This document shows positions 57,797 through 64,000 of a DNA stretch of 64,000 nucleotides, piece after piece. Positions within the stretch are counted from its first letter, which is position 1. The number at the start of each line of letters is the position of its first letter. The notes below the pieces were generated by a model that saw nothing but the letters and a program-made list of their open reading frames with translations, was not told the origin of the DNA and did no database searches. The translations under genes were made by a program, and so were the position numbers. The stretch is from Hymenobacter edaphi (GTDB lineage: Bacteria; Bacteroidota; Bacteroidia; Cytophagales; Hymenobacteraceae): contig NZ_QHKM01000007.1 of assembly GCF_003258365.1 (NCBI RefSeq), positions 186,001 to 250,000 on the forward strand, read 5' to 3'.

Positions 57797-59893
57797 TTAG
57801 CTGATCCGGCTCCAGTTCACGGCCGTAGCCGGCAACGACTCGATGTGCCGCCGGATGTTCTGATTTTCCGGCTTGCTCAGCGTCGGGTCCTCGTTGAGTA
57901 TTTCCTGCGCCGCCGCCCGCGACTCGGCCAGGATCTTCCCGTCCTTGGCCAGATCGGCCACCAAGAGGTCCAGCACGCCGCTCTGCTGGGTGCCCATCAG
58001 GTCGCCCGGGCCGCGCAGCTTCAGGTCGATGTCGGCAATTTCAAAGCCGTTGTTGGTCCTGACCATCGTTTCCAGGCGCGTGCGGGTATCCTTGCTCAGC
58101 TTGTAGCCCGACATCAGCACGCAGTAGCTCTGGTCGGCCCCGCGCCCTACGCGGCCCCGCAGCTGGTGCAGCTGCGAGAGGCCAAACCGCTCCGACGACT
58201 CAATCACCATCACCGAGGCGTTGGGCACGTTCACGCCCACCTCGATAACGGTGGTAGCCACCATAATCTGCGACTCGTTTTTGACGAAGCGCTGCATCTC
58301 CGCATCCTTCTCGCCGGCCGTCATGCGCCCGTGCACGATGCTCACGTGGTACTCCGGAAACGCCCGTGACACGCTCTCGAAGCCGTCCATCAGGTCTTTG
58401 TAGTCGGCCATGGCCTCGCTCTCCTCGATGAGCGGGTACACCACGTAGCACTGCCGGCCCTTGCGGATTTCCTGCCGCATAAACTCGAACACCTTCAGGC
58501 GGTTGGCATCGAAGCGGTGCACCGTCACGATGGGTTTGCGGCCGGCCGGCAGCTCGTCGATGACCGACACGTCCAGGTCGCCGTAGAGCGTCATGGCCAG
58601 GGTGCGCGGAATGGGCGTAGCCGTCATCACCAGCACGTGCGGAATCACGTTGGGGTTTTTCTGCCAGAGCTTGGAGCGCTGCGCCACCCCGAAGCGGTGC
58701 TGCTCGTCCATGATGGTGAGGCCCAGGTTTTTGAACTGTACCACGTCCTCCAGCAGCGCGTGGGTGCCCACCAACATGTGCAGCTCCCCCGAGCGCAGCT
58801 GCTCGTGCAGCACCCGGCGGGCGGCCGTGCGCGTGGAGCCCGTCAGCAGCCCGATCTTGAGGCCTAGCATGTCGGCAAACTTCTTCAGGCCTTCGTAGTG
58901 CTGGTCGGCCAGGATTTCCGTGGGCGCCATCAGGCAGGACTGCGCCCCGTTGTCGGCCGCAATTAGCATGCTGATAAAGGCCACTATCGTCTTGCCAGAG
59001 CCCACGTCGCCCTGTAGCAGGCGGTTCATCTGCTTGCCGGCGGTGAAGTCCTTGTAGATGTCGTGAATCACCCGCTTCTGCGCCATCGTCAGGTCGAAGG
59101 GCAGCACGTTCTTGTAGAAGTGCGTGAGGGTGGGCACCTTGTCGAAAATCTGCCCGGCCAGCTCCACCTTGCGCATGTCGCGCTGCCGCAGCAGCTTGAG
59201 CTGCACGTAGAACAGCTCCTCGAACTTCAGCCGGAACCGCGCCGCCTGCAGCAGGTCGTTGCTTTGCGGAAAGTGGATCTGCTGCATGGCCTCCGCCTTG
59301 GGCATCAGGGCGTAGCGCTGAATCAGCTCGGGCGAGAGGGTCTCGTGGAAGTGCGGCGCGCACAGCTTCATCACCTGCGCCGTCAGGCGGGCAATGCCCT
59401 TGCTGTCGAGGTTGAAGTTGCGCAGCTTGTCGGTGCTGGAGTATACCGGCTGCAGAAACGAGGTGCCCGGCTTCTGCTCCGACACTTCCTCCAACTCGGG
59501 GTGGGCCATCTGCGGCTTGCCATTAAACAGCGTCGGCTTGCCGAAAATGATGTACTCCTGATGGTTCTTGATAAATTTCTCGAACCATTTCACGCCCTTG
59601 AACCACACCAGCTCCAGGTGCCCGCTCTCGTCCTGGGCCTGGGCCACGAGGCGCTGCTTGCGGCCTTCGCCCAGCACTTCCTTGCTGCGCACGGTGGCTT
59701 TCACCTGCACCATCGACAGGTCGTCGTGCAGGTCGACGACGTGGTAGAACTGGGTGCGGTCGAGGTAGCGGAAGGGGTAGAACTGCACCAGGTCGCCGTA
59801 GGTGAACAGGTTCAGCTCCTTGGCCAGCACGTCGGCCCGCCGCGTGTCCATGCCGCGCAGCAGGGAAATCTTGGTGGTGAAGATGCTACTCAA
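57797..59893 (-). CDS. recG: ATP-dependent DNA helicase RecG
   Basis: RecG regresses stalled forks and migrates Holliday junctions. The 698-residue protein has an N-terminal wedge/OB domain (LNLFTYGDLVQFYPFRYLDRTQFYHV), then the helicase motor: motif I LLQGDVGSGKTIVAFI, MAPTEILADQHY, DEQHRFGV (motif II, DExH type), VMTATPIPRTLAMTLYGDL and the second RecA domain with ATTVIEVGVNVPNASVMVIESSERFGLSQLHQLRGRVGRG. Length matches RecG. An inverted-repeat spacer lies upstream of it, and gldD further upstream on the same strand. Confidence 0.96.
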   Translation of the reverse strand: MSSIFTTKISLLRGMDTRRADVLAKELNLFTYGDLVQFYPFRYLDRTQFYHVVDLHDDLSMVQVKATVRSKEVLGEGRKQRLVAQAQDESGHLELVWFKGVKWFEKFIKNHQEYIIFGKPTLFNGKPQMAHPELEEVSEQKPGTSFLQPVYSSTDKLRNFNLDSKGIARLTAQVMKLCAPHFHETLSPELIQRYALMPKAEAMQQIHFPQSNDLLQAARFRLKFEELFYVQLKLLRQRDMRKVELAGQIFDKVPTLTHFYKNVLPFDLTMAQKRVIHDIYKDFTAGKQMNRLLQGDVGSGKTIVAFISMLIAADNGAQSCLMAPTEILADQHYEGLKKFADMLGLKIGLLTGSTRTAARRVLHEQLRSGELHMLVGTHALLEDVVQFKNLGLTIMDEQHRFGVAQRSKLWQKNPNVIPHVLVMTATPIPRTLAMTLYGDLDVSVIDELPAGRKPIVTVHRFDANRLKVFEFMRQEIRKGRQCYVVYPLIEESEAMADYKDLMDGFESVSRAFPEYHVSIVHGRMTAGEKDAEMQRFVKNESQIMVATTVIEVGVNVPNASVMVIESSERFGLSQLHQLRGRVGRGADQSYCVLMSGYKLSKDTRTRLETMVRTNNGFEIADIDLKLRGPGDLMGTQQSGVLDLLVADLAKDGKILAESRAAAQEILNEDPTLSKPENQNIRRHIESLPATAVNWSRIS

Positions 59894-59898
59894 GAGTC

Positions 59899-59990
59899 AG
59901 ATTGTTAAATGGGTAAATTGCTGAATGGTTGATAGTTCTGCTTGAATCGGAACGACCAGCCATGCAACAGTTTCGCCATTTAGCCATCAA
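59899..59990. repeat. Low-complexity inverted spacer between gldD and recG
   Basis: TTGTTAAATGGGTAAATTGCTGAATGGTTGATAG is an imperfect inverse of CAACAGTTTCGCCATTTAGCCATCAAGG. It is similar in style to the spacers at 34.4, 41.2 and 51.8 kb. Confidence 0.5.
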
Positions 59991-59993
59991 GGC

Positions 59994-60575
59994 CTATTGA
60001 TATTTCAGAGTGTTGACGAGGTGTACGATGTCCTGCTTCACGTAGTCGATGACCGGCTGCAGGGAATCGTTGGCCACCGCCGTGCGGAAGTACAGGGCCC
60101 CGCGAAAAAAGTGCTTGGTGGAGTCGGTGGTGTAGAACTGGAACTGGCTCGGCACGTCGCCGCTCAGCTCGAACACGGCCACTTTCCTGCCGTCGGGCGT
60201 CTTCAGCGTGTTTTCCTCAATGGCCGTGGCCTTGATCTGGTGCTTGCCCGTGAGCTTGCGCGCATCCTCCAGCATCTTGTTGAAGAGCTTGGGGTTGCCC
60301 TTGATGTCGGTGTAGGTAATCTGCACGTTGGCGTGCAGCTGCGGGTAATTCACGTTGATCCAGTGCGGCTGCGCCAGGTACGAGGAGTCCCGCAGAATCC
60401 GCGCCGACGTCGAGTACTCGAACTGGTACGGGTGGCCCGGCGCCAGCCGCTGGTAGGTGTGCGGCGGCAGGTCAATGCGGTTGAAGCCTTTGGGTTTGGG
60501 CGTGTAGTCCGGCGCGGAGCTGCAGCTGGTCAGCAGCAGCCCGGCAGCCAGCAGCGCACAGCAGGAGCGAAGCAC
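59994..60575 (-). CDS. gldD: Gliding motility lipoprotein GldD
   Basis: GldD is a lipoprotein needed for gliding and type IX secretion in Bacteroidetes. From the GTG at 60575 the protein is 193 residues, with a lipoprotein signal [18 protein letters not shown] (Cys about 18), then the family blocks [52 protein letters not shown] and a C-terminal end with [37 protein letters not shown]. It lies beside ssb and mutY, the usual neighbours, but the gene normally between ssb and gldD (gldE) is not here. Frame positions upstream of 60575 belong to the promoter and terminator. Confidence 0.88.
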   Translation of the reverse strand: MLRSCCALLAAGLLLTSCSSAPDYTPKPKGFNRIDLPPHTYQRLAPGHPYQFEYSTSARILRDSSYLAQPHWINVNYPQLHANVQITYTDIKGNPKLFNKMLEDARKLTGKHQIKATAIEENTLKTPDGRKVAVFELSGDVPSQFQFYTTDSTKHFFRGALYFRTAVANDSLQPVIDYVKQDIVHLVNTLKYQ

Positions 60576-60602
60576 AGGCGGGCAGAAAAGAGGATGACAA
60601 CT

Positions 60603-60610
60603 CAAAATTA
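60603..60610 (-). promoter_or_regulatory. -7 box for gldD
   Basis: TAATTTTG on the minus strand matches TAnnTTTG, 27 bases before the GTG at 60575. It explains why no start further upstream is used. Confidence 0.5.
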
Positions 60611-60657
60611 GCCGGAAATCAGCGCGGATGCTTGCCCGCGTCCGGCCGCAAACGAAA

Positions 60658-60686
60658 CCGCCCCGGCCAGCACGTGACCGGGGCGG
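60658..60686 (-). terminator. Hairpin after ssb
   Basis: CCGCCCCGG and CCGGGGCGG form a 9-pair stem. It lies 22 bases past the ssb stop. It has no long T-run, so termination is probable but not certain. Confidence 0.6.
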
Positions 60687-60708
60687 CAATTGCCACTAAA
60701 CAGCAGGT

Positions 60709-61146
60709 TTAAAACGGCAGTTCGTTCAGCTCGGCTTCCTGGCGGAAGGTCTTCTGCTCGGCCGGCGCTGCCTGCGCGCCACCCTGCTGCCCGCTGGCCT
60801 GGTCGCTTTGGCCACGGCCGCCGCCCAGCATGGTGATTTCGTCGGCCACGATTTCGGTCACGTAACGGGTCTGCTGGTCCTTGTCCTGATACTGGCGGGT
60901 GCGAATCTTGCCCTCCACGTAAATGGACTGGCCCTTCTTCACGTACTTCTCGACCATTTCGGCCAGTCCGCGCCAAGCCACGATGTTGTGCCACTCGGTC
61001 CGCTCCACGCGGTTGCCCTGCTTGTCTTTGTAGAACTCGTTGGTAGCCAGGCGAAACTGCGCTACGGCCGCGCCGCTTTCCAGGTGCCGTACTTCCGGGT
61101 CAGTACCCAGGTTGCCGATAAGAATTACTTTGTTTACGCTCGACAT
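60709..61146 (-). CDS. ssb: Single-stranded DNA-binding protein
   Basis: SSB coats single-stranded DNA and recruits repair proteins. The 145-residue protein has an N-terminal OB fold ([79 protein letters not shown]), a Gly/Gln-rich linker ([18 protein letters not shown]) and the conserved acidic-hydrophobic tip ELNELPF that binds partner proteins. It lies 94 bases downstream of mutY. Confidence 0.95.
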   Translation of the reverse strand: MSSVNKVILIGNLGTDPEVRHLESGAAVAQFRLATNEFYKDKQGNRVERTEWHNIVAWRGLAEMVEKYVKKGQSIYVEGKIRTRQYQDKDQQTRYVTEIVADEITMLGGGRGQSDQASGQQGGAQAAPAEQKTFRQEAELNELPF

Positions 61147-61240
61147 GGGGTGTTCGTGTTTGGTTGAAAATGAAGGAATAAGGGTTGAATTGTCTATACA
61201 ATAACTAAATAAATTTGCTTAATTCCAAATATGTTAGCAA

Positions 61241-62335
61241 TTAAATTATTGCTTTCTGCTCGAGGTAGTTGGTAATGATAACCGGCTTGGGCAGCTCATC
61301 CAGTTGGGCTGCAGCATAAGCTTCTAAACCAGCTTGTTGCAGCGCCGCTGGCACCAGCGGGACAGCCAGCCACAGCTCGTGAAACCGCGCCTCCACCTTC
61401 TGATGGCTGAGCGTGTGCCGCACCAGCGCCGCCGGTTCACTGGCTTTGGCCGTCATGACCTGCGCCCCGAGTTGCTCCAGCTCCGTCAGCAAGGCCTGAG
61501 CCGGCAGCTCGGCTGCCGGCGTCTCCAGCAAGTGAAAGTCGAAGAGGCCGTGCCAGATGTCCTTGCCGCCGCGCCGCCGCAGATACACCTGCTCCCCGTG
61601 GCGCAGCACGAAGTAGTGGAAGTAGCGCGTGCGGGCTGCCTTGGCCTTCGCCTTCACCGGCAGCTGCTGCACCATGCCGTGCTGAAACGCGAAGCACTGC
61701 TCCCGCACCGGGCAAAACAGGCAGTCCGGGTTCACCGGCGTGCACTGAATGGCCCCAAACTCCATGATGGCCTGGTTGTAGTCGGCCGGATTCTCATACG
61801 AAATCAGCTGGTCGGCCAGCTGCTGAAACTCCTTGCGGGCCGCGGGCTGGGCAATGTCGGTGGTGATGCCGAACACCCGGCTCAACACCCGGTACACGTT
61901 GCCATCGAGCACTGCCACCCGCTCCTCAAAGGCGAAGGAGGCAATGGCCGCCGCTGTGTACGGCCCGACGCCGCGCAGCTTCAGCAGTTCGGCGTACGAG
62001 CCCGGAAACTGCCCGCCGTACTCGTTGACCACCTGCTGGGCGGTCAGGCGCAGGTTGCGGGCCCGGGAGTAGTAGCCCAGGCCCTGCCAGAGCCGCAATA
62101 CCTCCTGCTCGGGGGCATTGGCCAGGTCCTGCACCGTCGGGTAAGCGGCCAGAAACCGCTCGTAGTAGGGCAGGCCCTGCTGCACGCGCGTCTGCTGCAG
62201 AATGATTTCCGACAGCCAGATGGCGTACGGGTCCTGCGTGCGGCGCCAGGGCAGGTCGCGGCGGTGGCGCGGGTACCAGTCCAATAAGGCCTGGGCGAAG
62301 AAAGGCTGGGCGGGTTGGGTATGAAAATTGCTCAA
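61241..62335 (-). CDS. mutY: A/G-specific adenine glycosylase MutY
   Basis: MutY removes adenine mispaired with 8-oxoguanine. The protein has the helix-hairpin-helix domain (LLKLRGVGPYTAAAIASFAFEERVAVLDGNVYRVLSRVFG, catalytic Asp in VLDGNV), the [4Fe-4S] site CTPVNPDCLFCPVREQC (Cx6Cx2Cx5C) and a C-terminal NUDIX-like domain that recognises 8-oxoG. No ATG precedes the conserved part; the TTG at 62335 (MSNFHTQPAQPFF) gives 364 residues, and a TTG at 62365 would add ten. The start is therefore uncertain. mutY-ssb-gldD is a conserved order in Bacteroidetes. Confidence 0.93.
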   Translation of the reverse strand: MSNFHTQPAQPFFAQALLDWYPRHRRDLPWRRTQDPYAIWLSEIILQQTRVQQGLPYYERFLAAYPTVQDLANAPEQEVLRLWQGLGYYSRARNLRLTAQQVVNEYGGQFPGSYAELLKLRGVGPYTAAAIASFAFEERVAVLDGNVYRVLSRVFGITTDIAQPAARKEFQQLADQLISYENPADYNQAIMEFGAIQCTPVNPDCLFCPVREQCFAFQHGMVQQLPVKAKAKAARTRYFHYFVLRHGEQVYLRRRGGKDIWHGLFDFHLLETPAAELPAQALLTELEQLGAQVMTAKASEPAALVRHTLSHQKVEARFHELWLAVPLVPAALQQAGLEAYAAAQLDELPKPVIITNYLEQKAII

Positions 62336-62392
62336 CTCGTTGATTGTGAATATATTGCTTTGCAATTGCTTTCCGTCAGGGTATTTGGCAAT

Positions 62393-62427
62393 TACATTTG
62401 TAAAACCAAAAAACGGGGCTACCTTTG
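62393..62427 (+). promoter_or_regulatory. Tandem -7 boxes upstream of HU
   Basis: TACATTTG (62393-62400) and TACCTTTG (62420-62427) both match TAnnTTTG. The second, 88 bases before the GTG of the HU gene, is the stronger candidate. Confidence 0.5.
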
Positions 62428-62515
62428 TGCCCCGAAATGCCTACCGGGCAAGGGCTTACGGGATTTTGAAAGCTTTTTGCCCATTCTTTTTTTCACTTTT
62501 CAGGTTCCTAATACA

Positions 62516-62824
62516 GTGACCAAAGCAGAAGTAATTGCCGAGATTGCCGAGAAGACCGGCATTGAAAAGACCGACGTGTCCGCTACCGTTGAGGCTTTTT
62601 TCAAAGTGGTGAAGGATTCGATGGCCAACGGCAGCAACATCTACGTGCGTGGCTTCGGTAGCTTCGTAAACAAGAAACGCGCCCGGAAAGTAGCCCGTAA
62701 CATCTCGAAAAACACGTCGATTATCATCGACGAGCACTTCATCCCGAGCTTCAAACCCTCGAAAACCTTCATCAGCAAGATCAAAAACAGCAAGAAGGTA
62801 AAAGAGCAGCCGGTACAAGCCTAA
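62516..62824 (+). CDS. hup: HU/IHF family DNA-binding protein
   Basis: HU bends DNA and compacts the nucleoid. From the GTG at 62516 the protein is 102 residues: MTKAEVIAEIAEKTGIEKTDVSATVEAFFKVVKDSMANGSNIYVRGFGSFVNKKRARKVARNISKNTSIIIDEHFIPSFKPSKTF by motifs VIAEIAEKTGIEKTDV, IYVRGFGSFVNKKRARKVARN and the HFIPSFKPSK region; the minor-groove arm is present. Upstream in-frame codons read into the promoter, so the GTG is preferred. The leader of about 85 bases contains a run of T that might aid ribosome access. Confidence 0.93.
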   Translation: MTKAEVIAEIAEKTGIEKTDVSATVEAFFKVVKDSMANGSNIYVRGFGSFVNKKRARKVARNISKNTSIIIDEHFIPSFKPSKTFISKIKNSKKVKEQPVQA

Positions 62825-62931
62825 GCTCCGGCTAGGCCCAAAACCGCTCGGTTCTTCGTAAACTTGCCGGCCGCCGCCGTGCTGGTCTGCCTCGAAAGCA
62901 GCAGCCCGGCGGCAGCCTTTTTCTTCCACGT

Positions 62932-63843
62932 ATGGCTGTCAGCCGCTCCGTCGCATCCCCCCAACTGTTCATTCTCATCCTTGCCGCCGCCGTGGTGGTC
63001 GGGCTGTTTTTGCTGCCGAAAGGGGTGATGAAACCGAAAGAAGGCAAGGGCGAAGCCGCCCGCGACGCCGCTGCCACCGCCACCCGCGACGGCGGCGGAC
63101 CCGCTACCAGCGGCTCCAAAGCCGAAGCTTCGTCGGGCCCGGTTTCGGCCAGCGCCGGCACTACGCCGGAGCAGCCGCACACCATGGCCTCGGCCGAGCA
63201 GCGCAAGGAACTCAGCACGCTGGCAGCCCGCTACCAGACGGCCGAGGGCGTCGGCAAGCTGCGCGTGGCCAACGACCTGGCGGCGCAGTACCAGAAGGTG
63301 CAGCGTTTCGACAGCGCCGGCTACTACTACGAGCAGGTGGCTATTGCCAAGCCCGGGGAGCAGGCGTGGAAGCGCGCCGCCGATCAGTACTTCGAGGCGT
63401 ACAGCTTCGCGGCTACCGAGGAGCGCGCCAAACTGCTGAGCGCCAAGACGCGGGAGCTGTATGAGAAAGTACTCAAGCAGAACCCGCAGAACCTGGACGC
63501 CAAAACCAACATGGGCATGGCCCTGATGGCCAGCGACAACCCCGTGTCCGGCATCATGATGCTGCGCGAGGTGCTGGCCGCCGACCCCAAAAATGAAAAG
63601 GCCCTCTACAACCTGGGCATCCTGGCGCTGCAAAGCAATCAGGCCGATAAGGCGGTGGAGCGTTTTCAGGAGTTGGTGAAGGTGAATCCCAAGAACGTGA
63701 ACGGCCAGTTCTACTTGGGTGTCGCCTTGGCGCAGGACGGCAAGAAAGAGCAGGCAAAGCAGGCCTTCCTGAAGACCAAAAGTCTCAGCGCGGATCCTGG
63801 TTTGCTGACCTCCGTAAACGAAGAACTCAAAAAGCTTCAATGA
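62932..63843 (+). CDS. Membrane-anchored tetratricopeptide protein
   Basis: The 303-residue protein has one N-terminal membrane helix (about residues 10-27, LFILILAAAVVVGLFLLP), a low-complexity Ala/Gly/Ser linker (about 35-80) and four to five TPR units (ASAEQRKELSTLAARYQTAEGVGKLRVANDLAAQYQKVQRFDSAGYYYEQV, NLDAKTNMGMALMASDNPVSGIMMLREVLAADPKNEKALYNLGILALQSNQADKAVERFQELVKVNPKNVNGQFYLGVALAQDGKKEQAKQAF by motifs KTNMGMAL, YNLGILAL and FYLGVALA). It follows HU by 107 bases on the same strand. Partner unknown. Confidence 0.85.
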   Translation: MAVSRSVASPQLFILILAAAVVVGLFLLPKGVMKPKEGKGEAARDAAATATRDGGGPATSGSKAEASSGPVSASAGTTPEQPHTMASAEQRKELSTLAARYQTAEGVGKLRVANDLAAQYQKVQRFDSAGYYYEQVAIAKPGEQAWKRAADQYFEAYSFAATEERAKLLSAKTRELYEKVLKQNPQNLDAKTNMGMALMASDNPVSGIMMLREVLAADPKNEKALYNLGILALQSNQADKAVERFQELVKVNPKNVNGQFYLGVALAQDGKKEQAKQAFLKTKSLSADPGLLTSVNEELKKLQ

Positions 63844-63855
63844 GGTACAACATCA

Positions 63856-63960
63856 GAACGTCATTCCGAGCGTAGCCGAGGAATCTCGCGTGCTGAGGTC
63901 GGATAGCAATATGCTATCGGACGAAGCGGTAGAGATGCTTCGCCAAGCTCAGCATGACGC
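63856..63960. repeat. REP-like intergenic repeat at the window end
   Basis: It starts GAACGTCATTCCGAGCGTAGCCGAGG, has GGATAGCAATATGCTATC as an inner hairpin, and ends CCAAGCTCAGCATGACGC. Same architecture as the copies at 35532, 48502 and 53098. After it I see no gene up to 64000. Confidence 0.7.
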
Positions 63961-64000
63961 GCTGGGTACCTGGAAAATCAATCAACCCAACCCTTAACCA

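Overview
The window looks like chromosomal DNA of a high-GC Bacteroidetes bacterium, most likely Hymenobacter or a close relative in Cytophagales. Reasons: genes of the gliding-motility type (gldD), a DUF6089-uppS-bamA-Skp-Skp envelope cluster, an ExbB-ExbD-ExbD-TonB operon, a CarboxypepD_reg/TonB-dependent receptor, and a recurring intergenic TAnnTTTG element (the Bacteroidetes -7 box), found just upstream of more than a dozen genes. I see no rRNA, tRNA, CRISPR, prophage or transposase. Genus assignment is inference.

Layout. 1-5.6 kb: outer-membrane biogenesis (DUF6089 barrel, uppS, bamA, two Skp/OmpH chaperones), ended by a strong terminator. 5.6-6.7 kb: rluD. 6.8-9.7 kb (minus): small membrane protein, PstS-like lipoprotein, TPR protein. 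9.8-13.8 kb (minus): exbB-exbD-exbD-tonB plus a separately terminated TonB-like gene. 14-18 kb: mazG, glmM, cysteine desulfurase. 18-23 kb: two coupled membrane proteins, a radical SAM protein, a single-pass protein and a PRC-barrel protein. 23.3-36.9 kb (minus): a nine-gene sulfate assimilation operon. 37-46.5 kb: outer-membrane-like lipoprotein, hemH, yjjG, era, der, small lipoprotein, murQ, cytochrome b5-like protein, arginase-fold protein. 46.7-55.2 kb (plus): acyl-CoA ligase, MarR regulator and a fadN-fadA-fadE beta-oxidation set. 55.3-64 kb: small protein plus a frameshifted secreted protein, a small secreted protein, recG, gldD, ssb, mutY, HU and a TPR protein.

The most interesting part is the sulfate operon: cysH (APS-reductase type), cysD, cysN, uroporphyrinogen-III methyltransferase, cysJ, a TonB-dependent receptor, a DUF2490-like protein, cysI, and a fusion of siroheme synthase with a TauE/SafE permease. 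Together these would activate sulfate to APS, reduce it to sulfite and then sulfide, build the siroheme that CysI needs, and possibly import the sulfur source. Its roughly 440-nt leader carries a compact SAM riboswitch (P1, P2, P3 and a loop pseudoknot can all be drawn), followed by a tiny reading frame MRCCCMPMRRACC, a Cys/Met-rich peptide that looks like a ribosome-sensed attenuator, and then stable hairpins just before cysH. A riboswitch and a cysteine-sensing leader peptide in series would make a two-input switch.

The intergenic DNA is rich in palindromes: a REP-like family (four long copies plus a terminator built from the same seed), a 33-bp inverted repeat that supplies the stop codon of a gene, a 37-bp perfect inverted repeat next to a 61-bp near-palindrome upstream of era, and several low-complexity inverted spacers.
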